64,000 nucleotides of DNA from Hysterangium stoloniferum (Eukaryota > Basidiomycota > Agaricomycetes > Hysterangiales > Hysterangiaceae). The notes below the pieces were generated by a model. The model was given only the letters and a program-made list of their open reading frames with translations, made no database searches and was not told where the DNA came from. Location: positions 496,001 through 560,000 of the forward strand of contig WHVD01000051.1 of assembly GCA_015178975.1 (NCBI GenBank), in the 5' to 3' direction. Made by a program: the position numbers and the translations under genes. The stretch's first letter is position 1, and every line of letters starts with the position of its first letter. Below are positions 35,655 through 48,531 of this stretch, piece after piece.

Positions 35655-37856
35655 ATGCCTCAGTACTACGAGCCTCTGCCCCTGGCATCGAGCTCCGCGC
35701 CTTTAATTTCGGATGGCGGGGTGCCGGAATGCGCTGGTTCCTCGATTGAAAGACAGAGTAAGCGAATTATTATGCTGGTGTTAAATAGTACAACTTTTTG
35801 ATTATTGATTATTGATTTTTGTGGTAGGACCGCCGTCTGGAGAAGGATTCGATGATGTTCCTGCAGACAAGCGGCAATTAGGCGAGGGAGAGTCTTCACG
35901 AACATTAATACAATTGTCTCATAATAACCTATAGGTGTCATGAGTGTTGTATCCCTTATCGTTAATCGGATGATTGGCACCGGGTAAATTACAGTTTGCA
36001 TAATGAGGCCTCAGTTATTAACTTCCTGATAGTATATATTCCACACCCAGCATGATCCTCAAAGCCTCGGGTAGTGTCGGCTTGTTTATGGTTTTATGGA
36101 TTATCGGTGCAATAATCTCGTCAGTGGGTATGGCCGTATATGTTGAATTTGGAACCGTAAATATCATAATATTGTATCCCATTGTGACGATTGACCAACT
36201 TTCAGGGGCTCCCTCGTAGTGGTGGAGAGAAGAACTATCTAGAATATATTTATAAGAAACCCAAACTGCTCGTAACATGTTCTTATGCAATATTTTGCTG
36301 TCTTATTGTACGTTTCTTTCTTAAGTCAGGTAGTTTACCTTCCGATCCCGTTTTAGGGTTGGTCTGTAGCGAATGCTATTGCTTTTGGCGAATGTCGGTT
36401 ACCTTACCAATATTTACTCATGGCTTATTATATCATGTCTGCTAGATATGGTCCATGCTTTCGGGGGGACCATCACTCAATGGAATACTCGAATGGTTGG
36501 ATTTGCTTGCTTGGCGAGCGTTACCCTCCTCCACACCTTCCACCTAAACTGGGGGTTGCGCCTCCAAAATACTTTAGCCCTCGTAAAGCTCGGTATCATG
36601 CTTTTTCTTATTATATGCGGCCTTCTGGCATTTGTCGGTTGGATACCTTTGAATGACAGACCTCATAATTTTGATGAACTCTGGAAAGGGACAACTCACG
36701 ATCCCAACGCATTTGTGACTGGTCTGTACAATATTATCTCGTAGGTGCCTGCATAGATACTCGTTTGACTCATTTATTCAATCCGTTTTACAAAATGCCT
36801 ATCAGGTCCTTCAATGGATATTCGACCGCACACTATGCGTTGTCAGAAACAAGAGATCCTGTAAAGACTATCAAACGAGCCGCACCTCTTGCGATGATAT
36901 TAATAACAACCCTGTACCTTCTTGTCAACGCCTCGTATTTAATCGTCGTATCTAAGGGGGATATTATAGGCAGCGGTCGCGTTGTGGCGTGAGTATGATG
37001 TATATAACCTTTCTCATACTTGTCAGTAATCTGTGACTTTCTGCAGTGCCTTGTTCTTTAGAAATATATTTGGCAAAATTGCAGAACGGGTACGTGATAT
37101 TAAGCGCTATATTTTGACTATGCACCAAACCACTATTCAGGTGTTCTCCTTCGTAATTTGCATATCGACTCTAGGAAACATTCTCGCTGTCTGTTTTGCC
37201 AAAAGCCGAGGTTTGGAAAAGTGAGCAGATGTCTAGTCTTTTTATTGATATTTCCGCCAGTTATCCAGGAACTCGGTCGAGAAGGCGTGCTCCCCTACTC
37301 GAGCCTGCTAGCAAGAAACTCCTCGTTTAAGACACCATACGTTGCTCTCATCCTTGAATGGGTCATATGCACTTTTTGGATGTTCATCCCTCCTCCGGGA
37401 GATGCGTACAGTTTCATCCTGAACCTCCAAATCTACCCGTATGGGTGGATAAATGTCGCGATCGCGAGCGGATTAATCTGGCTCTACCTCTCTCCATCTG
37501 AGAAGTCACATTGGAACCCGCCTTACCGTGCTGGCCTACCGGCTGTGACTCTTTTCCTGCTGTCTAACGTCTTTTTGTCGGTTGCGCCCTTGATCCCTCC
37601 GAGCCCTAACTTCCGATTGTACGAGTTCCTACCATATTGGGTCAGTACTCTCTGACAGTGCGAATTAATTACTCAAAATGACCTTGCCTAGATACATGCT
37701 GCAGCAACTGCGGGAGTTTTTTTCGTAGGAGTAGTTTACTGGTATGTGTGGACCCGGCTTCTACCTCGCATTGGGGGGTATGAACTTAGTAGAGAGGTTG
37801 CCATTCAAAATGATGGGGTCTCTAGAACTGTACTAAAGAAAATCCCCAAGTCGTAG
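35655..37856 (+). CDS. MUP1/LAT-type amino-acid permease, copy A
   Basis: A 12-helix APC-superfamily permease of the high-affinity methionine permease type, at the plasma membrane. The start MPQYYEPLPLASSSAPLISD is hydrophilic. Conserved blocks: VMSVVSLIVNRMIGTG, ASGSVGLFMVLWIIGAIISS, GLPRSGGEKNYLEYIYKKPK, GEY joined to MVHAFGGTITQWN, LHTFHLNWGLRLQNTLALVK, ETRDPVKTIKRAAPLAMILI, VIQELGREGVLPYSSLLARN, SHWNPPYRAGLPAVTLFLLS, end SRTVLKKIPKS. GLPRSGGEKNYLEYI is the MUP1-family hallmark after helix 2. About eleven exons stay in frame. One donor, at 35,882, is GC where copies C and D have GT. Closely related to C and D; substrate inferred from family. Confidence 0.85.
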
Positions 37857-38650
37857 GCGTTCTGCGAGTGTTTTTTACACGCTAGGCGTTTGTTGTAGAG
37901 ATGACTAAGTCAAAGGAAACTCACCGGAGCTATATTTTCTGGCGACCATGACCTGCCCTCTTTCGTACTACGGTAGTAGAGTTCCATTAATGTCGCTCTT
38001 GGTCTCTATAAGGTCCCATCACCCATTACACACCCCGTGTCTCATCTACGGACACCCCTCTCCAGTTGGTTCCGCAGAGCTCTATTCGCACTGGGACCTT
38101 GATTAATCAATAGGGCTTGGAGAAAGGGATAGGTTGGCATAATTTTTCATGCGATTATATCACATGTTCCAAATAAGACCGAACTTCAAATCGCTCCAGA
38201 GTCGAAGAACGGTATACCTTCAATATATCTCGGTTATGGAAGTTACATAACAAACATTGCTTGAGTAAATAGCCATTAAGAGATATTCAGGTTTTGTACT
38301 GCCGACTCGAATTTCATCAGTCTGCAGCTAGTGAATATGATCCCAATAAATTTTCGAAAGTGCTGGCGTTACATGTGTGCACACATGTTTACAGAAATTC
38401 CAACCACCATCCCTGAATCGTGTATGTAAAAAACTTAGCAGACTTTGTAGGTAGACATATAAACCTGACTGGCGCTGGTCCAGACTTGATAAACAGTTTT
38501 ATACAGTTATGAAATCACCGATTTATAGCCCTAAATCTTATCAATACCACCTTCAATTGCATTTTTTAACCCAAATCATTTGACAGCTGTTCCTGGAAAC
38601 TGCGGAGCAAACTATAAGCGAGAATGTGAGAAGTCCCCACTCCTGACCAT
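37857..38650. repeat. Segment shared in inverted form with 45,660-46,338
   Basis: The 3' flank of copy A from about 38,040 to 38,295 matches the reverse complement of about 45,895-46,140, the 3' flank of copy C. Shared runs include GACCGAA, CTCCAGAGTCGAAG, TTGGCATAAT and AATAAATAGC/AGTAAATAGC. Similarity fades after about 38,295. Together with the genes this marks an inverted duplication. No gene lies here. Confidence 0.75.
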
Positions 38651-39640
38651 ACCTCTGTAATACGAGTCCCCGCTTCTGGCATCGAGCTCCACTCCGCTAA
38701 TTTAAAATGACAAGGCACTGGAATACACAAGTTCCTCGGCTGACAGACAGAGTGAGCCGATTATTATGCCGGTGCTTAATTGTACGACTTTTTGACTTTT
38801 GAATTTGCGTTGATAAGGAGTGTATGGTGAAGGATTTGATAATGTTCCTGCAGAGAAGCGGCAGCTAGGTGATGCCTTCGCCACATTACTGCGTGGTTTC
38901 ATAATAATTAATAGGTGTCATGAGTGCTGTATCCCTTATCGTTAATCGGGTGATCGGTACCGGGTAAATTACAGGTTTGTATAATGAGACCTCAGTTATT
39001 GACTTCGTGATAGTATATATTCCACACCCAGACTCAAAGCTTCGGGTAGTGTCGGCTTGCTTATGGTTGTATGGATTATCGGTGCAATAGTCGCTCAGTG
39101 AGTATTGCCATATATGTTAAATTTGGAACCGTAGATGTTTTAAAAATGTGTCAACTTGCGACGACTCACCCAATTTTCAGGGGCTCCCTCGTAGTGGAGG
39201 AGAGAAGAGCTATTTAGAATATATTTATAAGGAACCCAAATTGCTTGTAACATGTTGTTATGCAATATTTTGTTGTCTTCTTGTACACTTCTCTCTTAAG
39301 TCAGGCAGTTTATCTTCTAATCGCGTTTTAGGGTTGGTCTGTTTCAAATGCTATCGCTTTTGGCGAATGTGGGTTATATATACACATGGCTTACTGCATC
39401 ATGTCTGTTAGATATGGTCCATGCTTTCGGGGACCAAAACTCAATGGAATACCCGAGATTGGATTTGCTTGCTTGACGAGTGTTATCCTCCTCCACACCT
39501 TCCGCCTAAACTGGGGATTGCGTCTCTAAATACCTTAGCCCTCGTAAAGCTCGGTATCACAACTTTTATAATTACATGTGGACTTTTGGCATTTGTCGGT
39601 TGGATACAGTTGGATCACAGACCTCATTTTCATAAACTAT
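38650..39640 (+). pseudogene. MUP1/LAT-type permease, copy B, 5'-half pseudogene
   Basis: Clear nucleotide similarity to copy A from the start-codon region to the helix-5/6 area (GWIQLDHRPHF, versus GWIPLNDRPHNF in A). The initiator ATG has been lost; the equivalent position reads CTCTGTAATACG, with an in-frame TAA. A few internal frames are disturbed, and the second-exon segment is shortened around 38,800-38,900. The match stops at about 39,640; the 3' half is absent and replaced by the repeat island. It cannot make a transporter. Older than or more relaxed than copies A, C and D, judging by its divergence. Confidence 0.85.
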
Positions 39641-40028
39641 TTTGGTTTCTATTTACCTCATATCTTCACCATTTCTATTACTTGTTTTTCCATTTGCTCT
39701 CCTGTTACTATTCATAATCCTGTTTTCAGACCTCTATCTCTTCCGTATCATTCCACATTTTCCATCTCCAGTTAGTATAAAATATTTTCCTTGTACTTGA
39801 CTGTTCTTCAGTTTGAATATTGACTTAGGATTCCCCCTTCTAGTATTAACACTAACCCTACTCACACACCTTAATCTTCAGTCAGTCTGAGACTTAGAAC
39901 ATCCTCAGCTTTAGACCCAGCCCCCTAGATATCAGCTCCCTGGATATCAGCTAAGTGTCAATTACTTTTGTTTTTGAGATGTATTTCTTATTTGCTCCAA
40001 AATACTGGAGAGCCCAGACAGTTTGTGT

Positions 40029-42173
40029 GAGGGCACAACACATAAGTTGAAGCCATGCTCCACTTGTCTTAGGAACCAGACCCCCCAGTCAAGTACATAC
40101 AGACCCTTCAGTCTCCCAACATCTTAACACATACTTCCTTGATTGGTTCTTGATATGTCAACTTATTTGTCATAAACAGAAGCATTCTTGGTTGATGAAT
40201 TGAACTCTGAACTATGGTTTATGTAGCTGTTTACTTTGGGGTAGGGTTATCCATGGTATCTGTAAAGAAAGAGAGGTGGGTCCAATAGGGTAGGATATGT
40301 ACTGGTCTACCCTCAGGAGGGTGTGTGGAGAAGAAAACTAGCTACAAAAGTGTCCTTGGTCTGACTAATGTAACTATTGTAAACTAAAAAAAAAGGACTA
40401 CTGAACACCCAGTTGTTAGCACTCTGGCTTATTTCCAGAATCACAGGGATGACTACCTGGATATTTTCTGAAGAACTAAAGACTACCTTGTACAAGGATC
40501 AGCCCCAACATTTGGTGTTCCTATTTACCAAGGTCACACACACTATAAGGGAGATTTGTTGACAGTACACAGAGCCTGAGAGGTTGATAGGATGGAGGAA
40601 GGGGAATTGGGTGTGAGGAGTTATTGAGAGAGGGAGAGAGAGAGATAGATGGTAAGTTGTTAAGAGAGTTTCAATCTTTTGTTGGAGCAACACTAACAAG
40701 ACTACCAAAACACAAAGAAGGAAAGAGAGATAAGACAAGGATAAGGAGTAGAGGGATAGTGTTAGGATCCCCATCATTTCGGACCCCTGCAATCTGTTTT
40801 GCACTCAATACCCTTCATCATCTCACTGTCAGGGCCCCTGCCCATGGTATCACCACCTGTGGTGCCCCCAACACTTGTTTTCATTATAGTTTTGACCCTT
40901 TTTAGCCTTCCATTCCACCTCTATCCCATTCACTCCCCTGTCACCATCACTAGATGATGGGACATCTATCCCAAAGAGGGGAGTAATGACTATGCCATGG
41001 TAAACCTGCACAATTTGAAACCTATATTCATGAATTCACAACTTACCGACTCTAATGTTTACTGTATTATAGTGGGCTGATTACCCTTTAATAAACCTGG
41101 CACTTATGCCAAATCCACTCCATCTCAAGCGACTTTGCTTTGTAACAAGTCGCTGGGTCCTTTTGTCATCAGTTGAAAAGAAAAACCTGCGGCACTTCGA
41201 TAGCATGGCATTACACATTTGTCCCTTCAATAGGATGTCAAGTCTCTGCACTGAAAGGCTGTTGATAGTACAGCCTCACTCGGTCTGTAACAGACAGGAT
41301 AAATGAATCTTCTATTGATATTGGTCACAAGAGTAGTCAGCAATTTTAAGGTCCAGATCCAAAAAAGTTCTCATAAATGTTCAGATTCAAAAATGATCAA
41401 GGAGATCGCAATGACTGCTGCATAGCCTACCTATTTACTCTCACCATCCACCTTGGCATTGTCCTCAACTTTACTCTCTGCTAGACTGAGGGCACAATAC
41501 ATAAGTTGAAGCCAAGCTCCACTACATTTATAGAGTCACACCTCCCGACTAGTATGATCTCTATTGTCAGCCCCCCAATTAGCTCATTTCATATCATTGG
41601 CCCCCTGACTTAGAGTCCTCATCCTCCATTTTTGCTTAGATCTTAACAGATAGAAGTTCTAATGACTTGAGAATATCACACTTATTATACTTAGTGGAAA
41701 TCCTAAGAGATTGAAACTGGGATCTAGTTATGTACATCTTGAAGTATTTATACTAAAGAATAATTAAATAAAGTTTTAACAACTAAACTTTAATAGAAAC
41801 TAGTTGAAGGTTTGAACTCTATATTTTGACACATGTACTGTATATCATGTGTATATCGTGTGATTGTCAATGCACAGCTGTGAATGGTCTTTTGAGCTGT
41901 CCATGGCTTGCATGACCATGCATGTTGTTACACATGATGTGCAGCTGTGAATGGTCCTTTGAGCCATTCGTGGCTCATGTGACTGCACATATTGTTATGT
42001 GTGATGCATGACAGACAAAATAAAACAATAAATACTCTTTCTGTACACTTGATATTCAGAACTCTTTGGAACTCTGAATATCTATAAGTTCTCTGACACT
42101 TATCAGTCCTCTGAAATTAAGGACATCTGAGCATTTGTGTAGTGGTGCAGCACATAAGCTGAAGCCAAGTCCT
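40029..42173 (+). repeat. Dispersed ~35-bp motif, three direct copies
   Basis: GAGGGCACAACACATAAGTT followed by GAAGCCA occurs at 40,029-40,063, again with small changes at 41,488-41,523, and as GTGCAGCACATAAGCTGAAG at about 42,146-42,173. All three point the same way, and in each case an AT-rich or LTR-like sequence precedes it. They may mark the same junction in three related old elements. Confidence 0.6.
41871..42006. repeat. 68-bp tandem pair
   Basis: Units 41,871-41,939 and 41,940-42,006 share CAGCTGTGAATGGTC, TTTGAGC, TGGCT and CATGTTGTTA/CATATTGTTA, TGATG blocks with about 75-80% identity. It sits in the repeat island just upstream of an AATAAA-rich stretch. Confidence 0.75.
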
Positions 42174-43516
42174 GACCCTACCCAGAAGTATCTGAGTTCC
42201 CAGTTATTTCCCAATAGTTCCAGAATCAGTTCCAACACAGAAATTAACACATATACCAAAGAATACATCCTATCCCAAAGATTAAGTCATAACTCAAATA
42301 ATATTGTTTGACTATGACATTTGTACATATATATATTAAAAGTCACACAAATACCAGAGTGTGAAGAGTTGTAGAAGTTCTGACTGCTCAATATATGAAG
42401 AATATTGACCATCTAGGTACAATATATGTAAGTAAGAAAGGAGAATAATCATCATAAGCAACTGTAAGGGAGCTGGAGGTGATTATGATAATAAATGGGA
42501 ATTGACCCTTGCAGTGCAATTCTAATGGAACAAGTCCAGTGGAATGGAGATAAGTAAAAGTAGTTTGCAAGAAAGAGATAGGAAAGTGCAAAGAGGTGTA
42601 AGCAGCAATGAGCAAGTTTGAGTAGATACATAGTTCTGGGCTTCAATGGTAAGTATGAGGCTCAGAGCAAAGAGTTGTGACTTGTAGCCATTAAAGACAG
42701 CTGAGATGATACCCCAATCACAGCTTGCAGGACACTTCAAATGGTGTCTTGGGCAAGTCGTAGTTATAGAGTAAAAAGTGTCTGAGTTCTTTGTTATCTT
42801 ACTAGTGTACATACATAAGACAAAAGTAAGTATGTGCCCACAAGAGTCTATGTACCCACAGGTGTACATGGATCTTCAAACTAATATAAATGCATGTAAA
42901 TGGAGATTTTACTTAGTTGAAGAATAGTAGAAAATAAGGAAAAAAGATGGGAAATATAATACAATGAAATGGTTATATTCCCAGAGAGGAATACCCCTCA
43001 CACAGAGAATACATCCTATCTGTTAGGACTGGGAAACTGTTAGGACCGGAAAACCTGCTGGGACCCAGACCCACCCTATATGCACCCAACTCTCTATATT
43101 GTATCCAAGGTACAGTTACAACTGGAGTACCTGCTGGGACCCACACATCACTTGTTAAGGATGCGTACATGGAGGGTTTCCAGAGAAACCTGCAGGAAAT
43201 CCGGTAGGACTTGGCTTCAGCTTATTGGCTGCGCCCTTGCCAGATTGTGTTGTCCAATTTCAAACAGGTGGACAGGAAACCTGGGGAGTCCGGGTGGAGT
43301 TTGTGGGTTGAGGGGTCATAGGTCAGAGGTCATGGGTCGAGAGGTCAGGGAGTCAAGATAAATAAGTCGGAGGTTAAGAGATAGATGCGTTGGAGCCTGT
43401 GCTCCGACTAGCAAGAGCAGTGTAATTCAGAGAGGAGTTTAGAGCAGAAAATGTACTAGATTACTGGGGAGAATCTAAGCTGATTTTCTGACTGGATTGT
43501 GTGTACAACATCTGCC

Positions 43517-44477
43517 AGACTATATAGACTGTGGAATGAATAACATACCAAATCCAGTAATAATGAAATGAAACTAGCAAAACATAAAATGGGATAAGTA
43601 AACACCAAATTTGGTGTTAGGAACAGGATGGAACGGAGTGGAGTCCGAATCGTGACAAATCATAAACCCTGATGGGAAATGGAGCAGGAGCGGAGTCTGA
43701 ATCATGACAGGTCATTTGACTAAAATGGGAATGGGGCTCAGTTAGAGGGATGACGGGTTTTCTGAGCGGGGTCTGGTGACTGATGTGTGGGTTGAGGTTA
43801 GACATAGACAGGGATGGAGTCCAATGGGTATTCTGGCGACTGATACACAATGTAACAAAGTTGAACATAGACAAGTCTGACGTACGGAGTCTGGTGGGAA
43901 TTCCAGTAAACTGACAATTGGTGGGTATAGGGTGTGGGTGCATATAAGTTAGTGCCTGGAGTCTGGTGGGAATTCCAGTCATAACATCACCCTACATATA
44001 TGCACCAGTCGTTGGACTCCACCAGACCCACAGGTCAACCTGTTTATACCCAACTCTCTGTGCCCATCACCAGACTCTTAATGGACTCCTAGAACCCCTC
44101 TAATAGAGCATAGAACCCCACTGTTAGGACCAGAAAACCCACTGGGCTCCAGACCCCATCCTACATGCACCTGACTCCCTATACCCACCAGGTTACAGTT
44201 AACTGGAAAATCCACCAGCATCTGGACCCCACCTTATATGCACCTGCACATGTCAAACCTGTCTATATCTGACTAGACTCCTGGAACTCCTCTAACAGAG
44301 CATAGAACCCCACTCCCATTATGGTCAAATGACCTGTTATGTTTTGGACCCTGCTCCCATTGTGTTCCATCCCTAACACCTAGTTTGGTGGTTACTTGTC
44401 TCATTTTATGTTTACTTGTTTTGCACCTCATTATTACCATATTTGGTATTGCATATATTTCAAAGTTTATATAGTCT
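43517..44477. repeat. ~0.96-kb foldback palindrome
   Basis: The left arm (about 43,517-43,980) and right arm (about 43,990-44,477) are reverse complements with moderate divergence. Both begin AGACTATATA, followed by a shared CATACCAAAT / TAATAATGA block, then ACATAAAATG, TAAACACCAAA and GTGTTAGG. A related fragment in right-arm orientation lies at about 43,025-43,150. No coding sequence. Probably a foldback or MITE-like relic; no clear target duplication. Confidence 0.65.
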
Positions 44478-46338
44478 CCCATACTCATGTACTTACAATC
44501 AATGAGATGACAAAGGTTTACTAGTAAGAAACAAGTTGTGGAGGTCTGAAACAATGGGATCGTACAGTAACACATTTGCTATCAGTATCTCCAACCACAA
44601 TGTCACTGCCTGTGGTATCCCAACACATGTTTCTCTGTAGATTACTGTTGCTATCAGTACCCCTGACCACAGTGCCCTGACACTTGGTTCACCATAGTTT
44701 TCCCTTTTTTGTCATCCTGTCCTGTCTCCATTCTGATGCTCTCCTATCACCTGTTCTACATGTAAATGTTATTTGCCACCTCATACCCTCTAGAATACCT
44801 TTGTTACATTGTATTTAGTTCTAGTCTGATCCCTACCCCTTCCCATGCTTCCTTTGACCTGTCACTATTTCTTGCTTCCTTGATTGGACCTCTGCTCATC
44901 TGTTACACCTTTGTATAAAGTTTAGTCATCTTAGTTGTCTTACAGGTACTAAAGTTGACTAAGACTAATTTACTTTAGGCCATAACCCAAATAATATTGT
45001 TTAACCATGATATTTGTGCATATTTTAAAATGGCACACAAGTCTTAAAGATAAAATTTTAGGGGTAATGGAATATAAACTCATAAAATATACATATAGTC
45101 ATAGCCAGAAGGAATAGTTTCATTTGAAAATATGAGGATTGGATCTATGCACTCCTCTCTTCTCATGTGGATAGCTTATGTTGGTACTTTAAGAGGAACA
45201 AATTAGAGAAAAGTGAAAATCCTACTCCAAGACATGGATATGACTGCCAATGTAGTATCTAAGGATATTATTATTGACCCAGGGAGTAAGTATTCAGACC
45301 ATGTTGCAAAGAGAGACAGACTTATATCCTTTAGGTTCAATGAATTCAAAAATTATATAAATGTATAGAATTATAAATAATTAATAAAATCTGATCATTT
45401 TAAAATAAGTTTCTCAGTTAGATCACATAAATACTTAGAATTTGTTGGATTACCATGCATGGAATAGTCCACAATAACCGGGTATAGCTACATACATATA
45501 TGGCTACACAGTTGTACAGCCATATGCCCATGCAAAGACACCCTTGTTTCACTATTATATGTTTGTAAGACATTTTTAGTGTGTTCTATACATATTTCTC
45601 TTGGCTTCTACATAGCTTAAATACAAGTAACTCTAGTTAGTATCACCTCAGCTATTTGGCATACTGCACGCAAATACGGAGTCATCATTATCGTATCTAG
45701 TATCTAGCACGAATTCTCACAGAGTTGTTGAGCGCAAGGTTGTGGGGTATGTGGGGGGCCAGTCTTAAATCATGAAAAACTGAGGCCGCCTCTTGATTAT
45801 GTACGCAAAAGCATTATGTAAGTCTGAGTTAGAAAATTTGCCTCAGTTCTCGTTTACATGAGACTGAGTATTACTGTTATAGCTTCGTATCTCAACAGGA
45901 TATTGCCTAATAGCTATTTATTCAAACAAAGTTTGTTAACTACCATAACCAAGCTATAAGGGACAAGTACCACCCTTCGACTCTGGAGTGATTTAAAATT
46001 CGGTCTTACTCGGTGAAAATTGGAAAATATGACGCAATCACATAGAAGATTATGCCAACTTACTTTTTTTCTCAAGCCTCATTGATTGATCCAGGGCCCA
46101 GTGCTAATAGAGTTTTGCGGAACTAGCTGGAGAGGGGTTTCCGTAGGTGAAGGGACGTGGCGCGTGCGATGGGTGGTGGGGCCTTGCGGGGGCCGGGGCC
46201 ATATTGACGGAGCACTACTGTCGCAGTACGAAAGCGAATATGTCACAGTCGCCAGAAAGTATAGCTTCAATCAGTCCCCTTTCACTCAGTGATCTCTACA
46301 ACAAATGCCTGGTGTGTAAAAAAGTTGTCGCAGAACGT

Positions 46339-48531
46339 CTACGACTTGGGAATTTTGTTTAGTACAGTTCTAGAGATCCCATCATTTTGAATGACAACTT
46401 CCCGACTAATCTCATACCCCCCAATGCCAGGTAGAAGCCGGGCCCACACATACCAGTAAATTACTCCTACGAAAAAAACTCCCGCAGATGCAGCAACGTG
46501 TATCTAAGCAACGGTATGTTAAGCAATGAATTCATCAAACTGCTAGAGAGTACTGACCCAGTATGGCAGGAAATCGTACAACCGGAAGTCAGGGCTAGGA
46601 GGGATCAAAGGCACAACCGTCAAAAAGAGGTTAGACAGCAGAAAAAGAGTGACAGCCAGTACGCCAGCACGATACGGCGGGTTCCAATGCAACTTCCCAG
46701 ATGGAGAGAGGTAAAGCCAGAGTAATCCGCCTGAGATCGCGGTATTTATGCATGCGTATGGGTAATTGTCGAGATTCATGACGAAGTTGTACGCATCCCC
46801 TGGGGGAGGTGTGAACATCCAAAAAGTGCACAAGGCCCATTCAAGGATAAGAGCAGCGTATGGTGTCTTAAACGAGGAATTTTTTGCTAGCAGGCTCGAG
46901 TAGGGGAGCACGCCTTCTCGACCGAGTTCCTGGATAACTGGTGAAAATATCAATAGAGATTCGACAGCTGGTGATTTCCAAACCTCGGCTTTTGGCGAAA
47001 CAAGTAGCAAGCATGTTTGCCAGAGCCGAAATAGAAATCGTAAATGAGAGCACCTGAATAATAGATTGGTACATAGTCAAATCCAACGCTTAACATCACA
47101 TACCCGTTCTGCAATGCTACCAAATAAATTTCTGAAGAATAATGCACTGTATAAGGTAACAGATAAATAACAAGCATGAGAAATGATGTACATGTTAAAC
47201 TCACGCTACAATGCGGCCGCTGCCTAGAATATCCTCTTTAGATACGACGATTAAATATGAAGCGTTGACAAAAAGATAAAGGACTGTTATTAACGTCATC
47301 GCGAGAGGGGCAGCTCGTTTGATGGTCTTTACAGGATCTTTAGTCTCCGATAATACATAATGTGCGTTCGTATATCCAATGAAGGTCCTGAGAGGCGATT
47401 GGTAAACGGAGTGAATAAAAGTGTCAAACCAACGTTTATACATGGACCTACCAGATAACGCTGCACAAACCAGACACGAATGCGTTGGGATCATGAGTTG
47501 TTCCCTTCCAGAGGTCATCAAAATTATGAGGTCTATCATCTGAAGGTATCCAGCCAAGAAATGCCAGAAATCCACACATAATTAGAAAGAGCATAATACC
47601 AAGTTGTACGAGGGCTAAGGTATTTTGGAGACGCAATCCCCAGTTAAGATGGAAGGTATGGAGGAGGGTAACACTCGTCAAACAAGCAAATCCAATCAGT
47701 CGGGTATTCCATTGACTGATAGTCCCCCCGAAAGCATGAACCATATCTAACAAGCATGATATGGTAAGCCATGTGTAATTATTGGCAAAATAACCGACAT
47801 TCGCCGAAAAAAATGGAGCTCGTAGTAGACCCGCCCTGAAACGTGTTCAGAAGGTAAACCGCTCGAGTTAAGAGAGAAACATACAAGAAGACAGTAATAC
47901 ATTGCATAAGAACATGTCACGAGAAATTTGGGTTTTTTATAAATGTATTCTAGATAGTTCTTCTCTCCTCCGCTACGGGGGAGCGCCTGAAAATTGGGTA
48001 AGTCGTCGCAAGTAGGCACATCTTTATAACATTTACGGTTCCAAATTCAACATACACGGCCATACCCACTGAGGTGACTATTGCACCGATGATCCATGAA
48101 ACCAGAAACAAACCGACACTACCCGAGGCTCTGAGGACCACGCTGGGTGTAGAATATATACTACCAGGAGGTCAGTAACTGAGGCCCCCATGACGCAAGC
48201 CCGTGATTTACCCGGTACCAATCATCCGATTAATGATAAGGGAAACGACGCTCATGACACCTGTAGATTATTATGAGACAATGCAGTAATGTCGTGAAGG
48301 CTCCCTCACCTAGCTGCCGCTTCTCTGCGGGAACATCATCGAATCCTTCTCCATGCGCTCCTATCAACGAAAATCAAAAATCAAAAAAGTTGTACTACTG
48401 AACACCGGCATAATAATCGACTCACTTTGTCTTTCAGCTGAGGAACCTGTGTATAGCGGTACCCTGTCATCTGAAATTAGTGGGGTGGAACTCGATGCCA
48501 GAGGCGGGGATTCATAGGAGTACTGAGGCAT
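46339..48531 (-). CDS. MUP1/LAT-type amino-acid permease, copy C
   Basis: Reverse-strand relative of copy A. The start MPQYSYESPPLASSSTPLIS (48,531) aligns with A. Blocks seen: VMSVVSLIINRMIGTG, GEKNYLEYIYKKPKFLVTCS, a GRSTTSSIFFGEY junction to MVHAFGGTISQWNTR, LQNTLALVQLGIMLFLIMCG, ETKDPVKTIKRAAPLAMTLI, VIQELGREGVLPYSSLLAKN, LHWNPPYRAGVLAVTLFLLS and a terminal SRTVLNKIPKS. All splice junctions checked use GT-AG and stay in frame, so it looks functional. Its 3' flank is shared with copy A in inverted orientation. It faces away from copy D across an ~0.9-kb divergent promoter. Substrate probably methionine or another neutral amino acid, from family only. Confidence 0.86.

Larger units (their letters stand above)
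39640..45660. repeat. Gene-free repeat island (decayed mobile-element cluster)
   Basis: About 6 kb of different texture from its surroundings: AT-rich, full of CA/TG and CCCC/ACCC runs, with no coding domain in any frame. It contains repeats of itself: a ~35-bp motif three times, a ~150-bp segment twice (40,795-40,925 and 44,570-44,760), a 68-bp tandem pair and a ~0.96-kb palindrome. Most likely nested, old, non-coding remnants of mobile elements, possibly LTR-type; the family is not established. It begins exactly where permease copy B is cut. Confidence 0.6.
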
